From: Acidimicrobiales bacterium
GTDB taxonomy: Bacteria > Actinomycetota > Acidimicrobiia > Acidimicrobiales > Iamiaceae
Reading direction: 5' to 3'
Length of the DNA stretch: 53,691 nt
Assembly: GCA_020439505.1 (NCBI GenBank)
Contig: JAGQSO010000035.1
Span: 1 to 53,691, forward strand
Part shown: one piece after another, positions 10,122 through 17,799 of the stretch
How the letters are laid out: each line of letters opens with the position of its first letter
Position numbering within the stretch: the first letter of the stretch is position 1
Program-made: the position numbers and the translations under genes
The notes under the pieces: generated by a model
Told to the model about the DNA's origin: nothing
Seen by the model: the letters and a program-made list of their open reading frames with translations, nothing else
Databases searched by the model: none

Positions 10122-10375
10122 AACCCGGGCCCAGCGGCCCCAAGCGGCCGGACTGGCTGAACACGCCCCACCCGACCCGCCTGGCCCGCGACCACCCGGC
10201 GCGGGCCGCGGTCCTGGCCGCCCACGACCGAGCGATGGCGTCCGGCCTGTCCACCTACCGGGACCCCGACACCGGTTACAGCGTGATGACCGCCCGCTAC
10301 CTCGCGGAGCGCGGCTACTGCTGCAGCCAAGGCTGCCGTCACTGCCCCTGGGAAGGGGCGAACCCCGCCGGGTGA
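10118..10375 (+). CDS. DUF5522-type small Cys-rich protein
   Basis: 85 residues from GTG 10118, overlapping the valS stop by 4 nt. The C-terminal half has the recognisable pattern TGYSVMTARYLAERGYCC followed by QGCRHCPW. The four clustered Cys (CCxxGCxxC) plus His suggest a metal or Fe-S site, but the family function is unknown to me. Its 3' end overlaps the convergent nucleotidyltransferase-SDR gene by 37 nt, including codons of both proteins. Confidence 0.85.
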   Translation: MKPGPSGPKRPDWLNTPHPTRLARDHPARAAVLAAHDRAMASGLSTYRDPDTGYSVMTARYLAERGYCCSQGCRHCPWEGANPAG

Positions 10376-12378
10376 TGCCCATGGAACGCCCGGCTGGGAG
10401 ACCACCCGAAGAGGGCCCGGGCCCGTGACGAGTCGACCAGCGGGGCGAATGATTGGGCCTTGACCGCGTCACGGTCCCGCCCGCTGCGCCACGCCACATC
10501 CGGGTGCAGGTGCTGCACCAGGTCCCAGGTGGGCCACAGCGAGGCGCTGTCGGGACCTGACACCGTCACCTCCTCGAAGCCGGTGGCCAGCGGCTCCTCG
10601 ACGGCCCGCACCAACAGGTCAGTCAGGTCATCCACGTGGATGAACGCCCCGTACTCCCAGAACGGCCGCCACTGGCGGGTCTCGTCGGCCTCCCATTTGA
10701 GGCGGTCCCGCTCGAACCGATCGTCCTCCCACACCGCGGGGGGACGGACCACCACCACCGACACCGAACGGTCGAGCACGCACAGCAATCGGCAGACGTA
10801 CTCGGCCCACAGCTTGGAGTAGGCGTAGGGCGTCGGCGGCCGCTTGGGGTGCCGCTCGTCGAAGGGGAGACGGACGGGCGCTCCTCGCCCCATGAAGGCG
10901 CCGGTGACCTGGAAGCTGGACACGTAGACCACTCGCTTGACCTTCGCCCGCCGCGCCGCGCGGGCCACCACCAGCGTGCCCCACACGTTGGTGGCCAGCG
11001 AGGACTTCCACGACGCGTTCCACGGGATCGATGCCAGATGGACGATGGCGTCACATCCCTCCACCGCCGGATGCACATGGGCGGGGCGGCGTACGTCGAG
11101 GCCCGCGGAGCGGTCCACCCTGACCACCTGGCGGGATCGCGATTCCAGTTGATCCGACACCCGCCAACCAGTTGGTCCGTCGGCGCCGGTGACCAGGACC
11201 CGGTCGGGCTTCCACGACCCGTTTCCGATTCGGCGGCGGGAGGTGCGCGGGCCCTTCAGACTGGACCACAGGTAGGCCGGGACCCGACGGGCCGCGGCGG
11301 TCACCACGTCGACGGGTGAGTCGGCTCCGAGCCGTTGGGCCACAACCGTCGGCGCCTTGGCCAGTCGCCGCCCGGGAGGCAGCGAGTGCAAGTCGAAGAC
11401 CGCCGTGCGACCCACGTTGGGGAACCGGTCGTAGTCCATGGCGGCCAGCGTCAGGCGGTCGAGCACGGAACGGCCGTTGGCGCGCATTCGTTCGATCACC
11501 TCGGCCGGAACCACCGAGGTGGCAGTCGCGTCTCGGGCGAACTCGGCGGCTCGGATGGCCAAGCCAGTCACCGCGAAACGATCGGCCTGGGCCGCGAAGT
11601 AGTCCCAGTCCAGGTTGGCACCCCGGACGAGCCATACCGCATCGGCCATCCATCGCAGTCGGGCGCTGGATCCTCGGATGCCGTGAAGGAAGGTAACCAG
11701 CAGTTGATCGGCGGGATCGGCCACCATCACCGAGCGCCCGTCGGGAAGTTCCACCGCGATGGCGTGGCGGTGGACGGCCGCCATGCCAGGACCACCGGGA
11801 GCCTCGATCATCCATGGGTTGAGCTGGGTGTGCAGGTCGACCTCGATCCCGCCCGGCATCACCCACTGAGCGGCGTGCCCGTCCGACGCCACGTGTGCTT
11901 GGTGGGCGTCGACGGAGGCAAGGGCCTGCTCGGCGCGCCCGACGTCGCCGTAGCGCACGACGATGTCCAGGTCCTCCATGGGCCGCAGGCCGAGTTCGGG
12001 ATAGGCCAAATGCAACATGGCGGCCCCCTTGATGGCCACTGCGGTGACCCCGGCAGCAGCCAAGCGGTCAGACACGTCACCGAAAACCGCCAGGTGACGT
12101 TGTGACTGCACCCATGTTCGACGGGTGAGGCCGAGCAGCCGGGCCAGGTCGGCATCGTCGGCGGAGGTCAGACCGGCACGCTCCAGGTTCCAGCCGAGCA
12201 GCGGAGCGAGTCGGTAGTGCTCGCCGTTCAGCCCCTCGAAGTCGAAGCTCGGACGAAAATGTTCCCACGCGGCCAGCGCCTCACCGGGCTGTCCCAGGGC
12301 GGCCCGGAGGAGCAACCGGTCAGGGTCCGACAGCGCCCCGGCCGAGGTTCGCAATGGCGTGGTTGTCGATCGGCTCAC
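10339..12378 (-). CDS. Nucleotidyltransferase (NTP_transf_5-like) fused to NAD-dependent epimerase/SDR
   Basis: 679 residues from GTG 12378. The N-terminal part (about 20-370) matches the NTP_transf_5 family: AIKGAAMLHLAYPELGLRP followed by MEDLDIVV, with D136 and D138 as likely metal ligands. From residue 393 a Rossmann domain begins (GxxGxxG at 398-404), with the SDR catalytic Y518-x3-K522 (YAYSK) and a VVRPPAVWEDD segment typical of sugar-nucleotide epimerases. These activities are more often separate genes in PqqD/HprK-type loci, so this fusion links them. GTGA overlap with the upstream glycosyltransferase. Substrate unknown. Confidence 0.85.
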   Translation of the reverse strand: MSRSTTTPLRTSAGALSDPDRLLLRAALGQPGEALAAWEHFRPSFDFEGLNGEHYRLAPLLGWNLERAGLTSADDADLARLLGLTRRTWVQSQRHLAVFGDVSDRLAAAGVTAVAIKGAAMLHLAYPELGLRPMEDLDIVVRYGDVGRAEQALASVDAHQAHVASDGHAAQWVMPGGIEVDLHTQLNPWMIEAPGGPGMAAVHRHAIAVELPDGRSVMVADPADQLLVTFLHGIRGSSARLRWMADAVWLVRGANLDWDYFAAQADRFAVTGLAIRAAEFARDATATSVVPAEVIERMRANGRSVLDRLTLAAMDYDRFPNVGRTAVFDLHSLPPGRRLAKAPTVVAQRLGADSPVDVVTAAARRVPAYLWSSLKGPRTSRRRIGNGSWKPDRVLVTGADGPTGWRVSDQLESRSRQVVRVDRSAGLDVRRPAHVHPAVEGCDAIVHLASIPWNASWKSSLATNVWGTLVVARAARRAKVKRVVYVSSFQVTGAFMGRGAPVRLPFDERHPKRPPTPYAYSKLWAEYVCRLLCVLDRSVSVVVVRPPAVWEDDRFERDRLKWEADETRQWRPFWEYGAFIHVDDLTDLLVRAVEEPLATGFEEVTVSGPDSASLWPTWDLVQHLHPDVAWRSGRDRDAVKAQSFAPLVDSSRARALFGWSPSRAFHGHHPAGFAPSQGQ

Positions 12379-13379
12379 CTGCTTGTACCTCGGTTGCGTT
12401 CGATGGCTCGTCGAGCCACGGTCAGGTAATCCTCGGTCCCCGCACCGATCCCGCCGTTGGCGGCGTGAAGGCGCCGCAACAGAACCGTGACCTCGACATC
12501 CACGACGGTCAGGGTGCCGGCCTGGGCTCGGTGCATAAGGTCCAGCCCTTCTCCACGCCCCAGGTCCTCGTCGAATCCGCCGAGGGCCAAGAAGTCCCTT
12601 CGGGGAAGGAGCATGGCCCCCAAGAGGCGCACCCGAGCCGACACCGGGGCACGGGTCGGGGCGGCCGTTCCGTCGGTGAACTCACAGGTGAGTCCCAGAG
12701 CTGCAGTCCCCGACGTTGTGCCCCCCAACTCGTCGCGGAGGGCGCTCACCGATCCCGAAGCCAATCGGTCATCGGCGTCGAGGAACAACAGGTGAGTCCC
12801 CCGGGCGAGACGGCCACCGAGGTTGCGGGCCGCGCCGGCACCTCGCCCTGCCTGGCGCACCCGACGCACCCCGGCCCGGCGACAGACCTGGGCGATGGCC
12901 TCGGCGTCACCTCCCACGGCACCATCGTCGACGACTATGACCTCCGCGACGGCTTCACCCTGGGCGGCCACGCTCTCGAGGGCTTGGGCCAACAGGTCGG
13001 CGTGGGAGCGCACCGGTATCACCACGCTGACCGCGACGGTTGGATCGGGCGCGCCACCCCGGGTGCGTGCCGCCCGTCGGGACAGCACTGACAGCATCCC
13101 CCTCGTCATCGCCGCGGTGTCGTGACTGAGGTTTCCTCGGTGGACGCAGCGGTCGACCACCACTTGGTCCAGCACCTGCACGCTCAGGCCGGCCTCGACG
13201 GCCCGCAGCATCCAGTCGACGTCTTCACCATGGCGGAGACCCTCGTCGAACCCGCCGACCCGTTCGAACACATCCCGTCTCAGGACCATCGTCGCCGGCT
13301 GGATCTGACCGGCGACGCGCCCTCGCCACGCGCTCGGCATCCACGATGGGGACTCGTCGAGCCATGCCGGTCTCGGCAT
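12375..13379 (-). CDS. Glycosyltransferase family 2, C-terminal part of a frameshifted tandem-GT2 protein
   Basis: 334 residues from an internal ATG. Residues about 1-105 are the second half of one GT2 domain (RRDVFERVGGFDE, GEDVDWMLRA, and a C-terminal HRGNLSHD segment). A second, complete GT2 domain follows (VSVVIPVRSHADLL, VIVVDDG, FLDADDR, FDEDLGRGE). The missing first half is in the overlapping frame at 13225-13758. Deleting one T of the TTT at 13395-13397 (AAA on the plus strand) would join the two into a protein of about 460 residues, reading GHQQVHLLDGMPRPAWLDE through the joint. Stop/start GTGA overlap with the next gene. Likely a disrupted gene or a sequencing error. Confidence 0.8.
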   Translation of the reverse strand: MPRPAWLDESPSWMPSAWRGRVAGQIQPATMVLRRDVFERVGGFDEGLRHGEDVDWMLRAVEAGLSVQVLDQVVVDRCVHRGNLSHDTAAMTRGMLSVLSRRAARTRGGAPDPTVAVSVVIPVRSHADLLAQALESVAAQGEAVAEVIVVDDGAVGGDAEAIAQVCRRAGVRRVRQAGRGAGAARNLGGRLARGTHLLFLDADDRLASGSVSALRDELGGTTSGTAALGLTCEFTDGTAAPTRAPVSARVRLLGAMLLPRRDFLALGGFDEDLGRGEGLDLMHRAQAGTLTVVDVEVTVLLRRLHAANGGIGAGTEDYLTVARRAIERNRGTSR

Positions 13380-13758
13380 GCCGTCGAGCAGGTGAAACCT
13401 GTTGGTGGCCCAACGAGATATCGCATCCGGACGCGGCGAGGTGCCCCACCTGCGACGTCAGCTTGTCCGCCTTCCAGCGGTCATCCGCGTCCAAGAAGGC
13501 CACCAGTTCCCCACGGGCGGCGGCCACGCCGACGTTGCGAGCCGCTGAAGGCCCCGAGTTCTCTTGGCTGAGCACCAGCACCCCGGCCGCCAACGCGTCG
13601 GGGGCGCCGTCCACCGATCCGTCGTCGACGACGATCACCTCGACCTCGACGGCGGGTGGGAGATGTTGGGCGAGAACGCTCTGCACCGCCTCGGCCAGCA
13701 TCGCTCCACCGTTGTGCACCGGGATCACCGCAGAAACCAACGTGGGCCGCTCGCTCAC
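13225..13758 (-). CDS. Glycosyltransferase family 2, N-terminal part (frameshifted)
   Basis: 177 residues as read. The first about 122 residues are a normal GT2 N-terminus: VSAVIPVHNGG, EVIVVDDGSVDG, SGPSAARNVG and FLDADDRW with the DxD-type metal site, then CDISLGHQQV. After that the frame becomes Arg-rich and non-homologous, which marks the frameshift at about 13395-13397. The real continuation is in the frame of the 12375-13379 entry. The start ATG overlaps the stop of the HPr-kinase-like gene by 4 nt. It would transfer an unknown sugar from a nucleotide sugar in the cytoplasm. Confidence 0.8.
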   Translation of the reverse strand: MSERPTLVSAVIPVHNGGAMLAEAVQSVLAQHLPPAVEVEVIVVDDGSVDGAPDALAAGVLVLSQENSGPSAARNVGVAAARGELVAFLDADDRWKADKLTSQVGHLAASGCDISLGHQQVSPARRHAETGMARRVPIVDAERVARARRRSDPAGDDGPETGCVRTGRRVRRGSPPW

Positions 13759-14930
13759 AGCTCGCGGTCGTGCTTCTGTGAGGTTGCTCGGTCCAACAGC
13801 TCGACCAGGTCCGGGGCGACCCGGTCCAGGTCGCGCCCCAGTTCGCCCTCGTAGGCCGGTACTTGCTCGGCGACGGCTGACATGGCGGCGAGGGCCCGCT
13901 CGGCGCGACCGGGAAGCTGAAGCAGCGTGCTCGGCCCGAGTCCTCGGATGGCGACCGCGGCCGACACCGTCCGGAACGAGGACTCCCGAGCGGCCTCGGC
14001 CACCGAGGGGACGACGATGGCAGCCACGCCCATCGTCGGCACCTGAGCACCGAGAGCTACGTCATCCAGCCAGACGGACCGTTTGTCGTGGCCGGCATCT
14101 CGGGTTTCCAGCCCGGCGAAGCGTCGGTCCAACAACTCGGCCCCGACCTTCAGGGTGCGATAGAGGGAATGGACTTGGGGGCCCGAACCGTCCGGACCCC
14201 CAGGACTCAGCACGACGTAATCGTCGCCCGCGGTCTGCAGGCCCGCCGCTGCGCACAGGGCGGTGGAAGTGCTCTTGCCCGAACCACCCCTTGCCGCCAA
14301 CAGCAGCGCGCCCCGTGCGTCTCCTACCGCAGCGGAATGCACCAGGTGCAGGTCGTGGTCTGCCAATGCCCAGCGGAGGAGGGCGCGCAGCGGCGCGGCG
14401 GACTCCCACGCCGGAAGCGCGGCCGCGTGGCGGACGCAGTAGTAACCCGTCGCCTCGGTGTGGTCGTAGAGGCTCACGGCCGCCTCGAGGGGCTGGAACC
14501 AGGCCTGGATACCTCCCTGCGCCTGACCGTCTCCCTGCCCGTGATCGTGATCGTGAAGGTAGGTGGATCGAGGCGCGTCTCCCGGTCGCGGCAGGAGGCT
14601 CAGAGCTGGGAGGACTAGGGCGGCTTCGGCCATGTCCCAGGCGACGACCGTCGACGACGCGAGCGGTCCGGGTTGAGGTTCCCCCCCGGGGTTGGCGCGA
14701 GCGAACGCCGGAAGCAATCGATCGGCGAGCGTGTCACCCACCACCCGAATCCGGATCGAGGCCGGACCTACCGAGATGACGTGATCTTGGTACCCGAGCC
14801 GCTCCGCAGCTCGCCTGGCCAACTCGGCCAAGCGATCGCGGTCACCGGCCAGCCCCGAAACGGGCTCAGGCGTCAACGCTGGTGTCCACGTCGACCTCGA
14901 CAGCGCGAGGCCAACCCTGCGCATCCACAT
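13755..14930 (-). CDS. HPr-kinase-like P-loop protein (HPr-rel-A type)
   Basis: 391 residues from ATG 14930. The C-terminal half has Walker A GGSGKST (215-221) after VHSAAVGDARGALLLAA, and a TAGDDYVVL segment (233-241) as in HprK-related proteins. The N-terminal 180 residues are a divergent accessory region with a His-rich loop (HDHDHG). Relatives occur with PqqD-like and NTP_transf_5 proteins, and as precursor kinases in some lasso-peptide loci. No catalytic assignment can be made here. The first 65 nt overlap the PqqD-like gene, so a later start (for example TTG 14876) is possible. Confidence 0.82.
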   Translation of the reverse strand: MWMRRVGLALSRSTWTPALTPEPVSGLAGDRDRLAELARRAAERLGYQDHVISVGPASIRIRVVGDTLADRLLPAFARANPGGEPQPGPLASSTVVAWDMAEAALVLPALSLLPRPGDAPRSTYLHDHDHGQGDGQAQGGIQAWFQPLEAAVSLYDHTEATGYYCVRHAAALPAWESAAPLRALLRWALADHDLHLVHSAAVGDARGALLLAARGGSGKSTSTALCAAAGLQTAGDDYVVLSPGGPDGSGPQVHSLYRTLKVGAELLDRRFAGLETRDAGHDKRSVWLDDVALGAQVPTMGVAAIVVPSVAEAARESSFRTVSAAVAIRGLGPSTLLQLPGRAERALAAMSAVAEQVPAYEGELGRDLDRVAPDLVELLDRATSQKHDREL

Positions 14931-15339
14931 CGTGAACGGGGTCGAGGAGCATCAGGTCCTCGAGGTCGGTATAGGTCTCGAGGACCGGCGCCACCCAGGG
15001 TCGAGCGGCACCGCGCTCGCCCAAGGGAGGGCTTGGGTCATGGCTCAGCGCTTCTCCGACCTCTGCGGCCCGGACCAATCCAGCCCGGACCAACTCGGCC
15101 GTGAAGTCTCGGACGGCTTCGCCCATCTCAGCGGTCACGTCGGTCGGGCTGGCCAGCATCGTCACGACCTCGTCCAGTGCCACCGCGGCGTGGATCAGGA
15201 CGAAGACGTCGCGGGCTGTGCCCCGCAGTGAGTGGTAGTGGCCGGTCAGCAGGTTTATGGCCACGATCTCGCCACCGATCTCGTCCCATGTCACAGATGT
15301 CGGAACCACATAGCGATCGGTCTCAGCGTGGTTGTTCAA
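14866..15339 (-). CDS. PqqD-family protein with conserved acidic tail
   Basis: 157 residues. Residues about 8-92 form a PqqD/RRE-like winged-helix domain (VTWDEIGGEIVAINLLTGHYHSL reduced to its key parts: W18, E20, N29, L30, G33, Y35, L38). A linker leads to a tail, residues 115-144, beginning WVAPVLETYTDLEDL and ending GWP. RRE domains bind leader peptides in RiPP pathways; in HPr-rel-A clusters PqqD-like proteins occur without a known peptide. It is 11 nt downstream of the GT4 gene and overlaps the kinase-like gene, so one operon is implied. Confidence 0.85.
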   Translation of the reverse strand: MNNHAETDRYVVPTSVTWDEIGGEIVAINLLTGHYHSLRGTARDVFVLIHAAVALDEVVTMLASPTDVTAEMGEAVRDFTAELVRAGLVRAAEVGEALSHDPSPPLGERGAARPWVAPVLETYTDLEDLMLLDPVHDVDAQGWPRAVEVDVDTSVDA

Positions 15340-15350
15340 CGTGATTTCCC

Positions 15351-16532
15351 CTAGCTCAAGCAGCGCTCGAGTCCCGTCGCGACCGCGAGGGACAGCGCCT
15401 CCATCGAGTATTTCTGCTCGACCAGAAGGCGCCCCGCTTGGGTCATGAGGTCGGCCTCAGAAGTGTAACGGTGCAATGCAACCGCCCGGCGCGACCAGTT
15501 ATCCAGGTCATCCTCCACCACTAGGTGGACACCGTCCTCGACGTCGAGGCCGGCACAACCCTTGGCGGTGGTCATCACCGGTACCCGATGGGCCAGACCT
15601 TCGAGGATCTTGATGCGAGTACCACTGCCGGCCCGGAGAGGTACCGGCATCAAGGTGGCGGAACCGAACAACGGCCCCAGGTCTGCCACCGAACCCGTCA
15701 CCGACGCCCCAGGGATTCGCCGCTCGATGAGCTCGGCCGGAGGATCCGAACCGGCCAGCACCAACGACACCCCGGTGATGTCCATGCTCAGTTCGGGAAG
15801 GAAACGATCCAGGAGCCAGCGGGCAGCGTCCACATTGGGCGCAAACCCGTACGAGGCCGGAAATAGGACCATCGGCGCCCGGCGTCGTGACGGAGCCAGC
15901 GGGTCGGCCGGTAACCGGTCCACGACGTTGGGAACCACATCGACCGGCGTCGACATCCGGTAGCGGGCCACCAGCCGCTGGGCGTCGAGGGAACTGACCG
16001 CCCACACCCGATCGACGGCCGCGACCACCGCGGCCTCACGAACAGCGGTTCGTTGCGCCGCCACTCGGCGCATCATCACGCGGGGGGCCGCGTCGTCAAG
16101 GGCGGCGATCTCATCGGCGAGGTCCGCCTCGACGTTCTGGTGATCGAGGACCACCACGGCACCAGACTCGAGCACCACCTCCAGATACGGGTTGGTAGCA
16201 AAGCCGGCCAGGACGATGACATCGGGGCCGCACCCACCGATTGTCTGGCGGAGGTCAGCGACCGCCGACGGGTCGAGCCAGTCATCGGATGGATGCCCGT
16301 GCGGGTTGCGGACCCATGCGGTGTCGGACCCGACCGGCCGCACCGGCCCCAAAGCCGGGCTCGACGACGTAGACCAGCCCACCACCCCTGCCCACGGCGG
16401 GGGCCCGTCCACCGAACGCTTGCAGATTGAGTGAAGGTGGACATCGGCCGCCAACCCCAGAGCGCGGGTGAGCACCCGCACCCGGTGGCTCGCTCCGCTG
16501 CGAACCGCCAGGGGCAGGTCGGCGACGACCAT
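15351..16532 (-). CDS. Glycosyltransferase family 4
   Basis: 393 residues from ATG 16532 (a TTG lies one codon earlier). The C-terminal GT-B domain shows MVLFPASYGFAPNVDA, a VVPNVVD linker, VSLVLAGSDP and the nucleotide-sugar site PLRAGSGTRIKILEGLAH with the usual E. The N-terminus VVADLPLAVRSGASHR matches the acceptor-side glycine-rich loop. It is the first gene of the minus-strand cluster, 11 nt before the PqqD-like gene, and a terminator-like hairpin lies just upstream. Likely builds a surface glycan; donor and acceptor unknown. Confidence 0.9.
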   Translation of the reverse strand: MVVADLPLAVRSGASHRVRVLTRALGLAADVHLHSICKRSVDGPPPWAGVVGWSTSSSPALGPVRPVGSDTAWVRNPHGHPSDDWLDPSAVADLRQTIGGCGPDVIVLAGFATNPYLEVVLESGAVVVLDHQNVEADLADEIAALDDAAPRVMMRRVAAQRTAVREAAVVAAVDRVWAVSSLDAQRLVARYRMSTPVDVVPNVVDRLPADPLAPSRRRAPMVLFPASYGFAPNVDAARWLLDRFLPELSMDITGVSLVLAGSDPPAELIERRIPGASVTGSVADLGPLFGSATLMPVPLRAGSGTRIKILEGLAHRVPVMTTAKGCAGLDVEDGVHLVVEDDLDNWSRRAVALHRYTSEADLMTQAGRLLVEQKYSMEALSLAVATGLERCLS

Positions 16533-16541
16533 CAAAACCTT

Positions 16542-16561
16542 CGGCCGGGTTGTTCCGGCCG
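16542..16561 (-). terminator. Terminator of the FKBP-MscS-His-rich operon
   Basis: On the minus strand a 7-bp stem CGGCCGG/CCGGCCG with a 6-nt loop is followed by AAGGTTTT. It lies between the stop of the His-rich protein and the start of GT4, so it separates the two minus-strand operons. Confidence 0.65.
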
Positions 16562-16570
16562 CTGAAACGG

Positions 16571-16780
16571 TCAGTGAACGAACGCAGCGGCGTCGTTGCC
16601 GAGGCCGAGGTAGGCGATCAATGCGATGGCGATGATGATGCCCACCACGATGGGGGGCAGGACCCAGGCCTCGCCGCCCGAACCGTGATCCCCGTGATCG
16701 TCGTGACCATGACCGTGGTCGTCATGAGCGTTGCCATGCCCGTGATCGTCGTGAGCGTGATCGTCGTGCCCGGATGCCAT
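16571..16780 (-). CDS. His/Asp-rich single-pass mini membrane protein
   Basis: 69 residues from ATG 16780, starting 14 nt after the MscS stop codon. Residues 3-33 are almost entirely His, Asp and Gly (repeats of HDDHGHG type), then one hydrophobic helix (about 39-58, LPPIVVGIIIAIALIAYLGL) and a short tail. The His run could bind divalent metal (Ni, Zn, Co, Cu) or buffer protons at the membrane face. No family is recognised. It shares an operon with a mechanosensitive channel and an FKBP lipoprotein and precedes the hairpin at 16542-16561. Confidence 0.8.
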   Translation of the reverse strand: MASGHDDHAHDDHGHGNAHDDHGHGHDDHGDHGSGGEAWVLPPIVVGIIIAIALIAYLGLGNDAAAFVH

Positions 16781-16794
16781 GGGGGCAGCCTTGC

Positions 16795-17799
16795 TCAGCG
16801 GGTCGGGGCCGCGCCACCCGGGCGCACGAAGGTGGACGGCGGCAGATCGATACCCGCTTCGGTCAGCTTCTCGGCGATGCGGACCCGCAGGAGCCGGCTG
16901 ACCCGCCACTGGGCCCCCGGCTTGGTCCGTCCCTGGACCCGGATGGTGGCGGCATCGGGCCCCAGGTATTCGAGGCCCAGCACCTCGGGGTGGTCCAAGA
17001 CGTCGGGCTTGGCGGCGTCGGTGGCCCACACCTCTTCGGCCGCCTCAGCGATGACCGCCGCGGCCCGCTCCAGGTCGGCGGTTGGAGCGACGGCCACATC
17101 GAGCACGGCACGAGCCCATTGCTGGGACTTGTTGCCGACCCGGCGGATCTCGCCGTTGGGGACGTGCCACACCGTTCCGTTCTGGTCCCGCAGGCGGGTG
17201 ACCCGCAGGGTCACGAGTTCGACAGTGCCGCTGGCCTCGCCGACGTCGATCACGTCACCGACGCCGAACTGGTCCTCGATCAGCATGAACATGCCCGACA
17301 GGAAGTCCTTGACCAGGCTCTGGGCCCCGAAGCCAAGCGCCACGCCGGCCACACCGGCCCCGGCGATGATCGGCCCCAGGTTCATCCCCAAGGCACCGAG
17401 GATGTAGATCAGGGCGAAGGTCCAGATGACACCGGTGCAGATGCTGCGCAGCACCGCGGCGATGGTCTGGGCCCGGGCCGCGGCGCGCAGGTTGACCTCA
17501 CCGGTGTTGAGGAACACGCCCGGGGTTCGGTCGCGCCAGCGGGAGTAGCGATCCGACTCGACGGCACCTTCCACCCGCCGGGCGAACCGTCGGATCATGC
17601 GGCGGAGGACCCGGTTGAGCAGGAACGCCCCGACCAGGACCACGAATATCTGGCTGACCGGTCCCGTCAGCCAGTCGGCGGTCTCGGCCAGCCCGACCGA
17701 GCCGGTCCAGTCGAGTACGGCCCGGCAGGCCACGCCGGGCTTGTCACCGCAGGCCTCGAGCAGGAGCGCGGCATCCGCGGGGTCGGCCTGCCCGAGCAC
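16795..17799 (-). CDS. MscS-family mechanosensitive ion channel
   Basis: 334 residues from GTG 17799. Three hydrophobic segments (about 48-65, 112-136, 142-162) end in the pore helix GAGVAGVALGFGAQSLVKDFLSG, shown here by its key GxAGxAxGFG(A)QxLVKD pattern. The beta domain follows with GDVIDVGEASGTVE and the conserved VPNGEI. It opens on membrane tension to release solutes after osmotic downshift. The start shares one base with the FKBP stop (TAGTG), so translation is coupled. The small His-rich protein follows. Confidence 0.93.
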   Translation of the reverse strand: MLGQADPADAALLLEACGDKPGVACRAVLDWTGSVGLAETADWLTGPVSQIFVVLVGAFLLNRVLRRMIRRFARRVEGAVESDRYSRWRDRTPGVFLNTGEVNLRAAARAQTIAAVLRSICTGVIWTFALIYILGALGMNLGPIIAGAGVAGVALGFGAQSLVKDFLSGMFMLIEDQFGVGDVIDVGEASGTVELVTLRVTRLRDQNGTVWHVPNGEIRRVGNKSQQWARAVLDVAVAPTADLERAAAVIAEAAEEVWATDAAKPDVLDHPEVLGLEYLGPDAATIRVQGRTKPGAQWRVSRLLRVRIAEKLTEAGIDLPPSTFVRPGGAAPTR

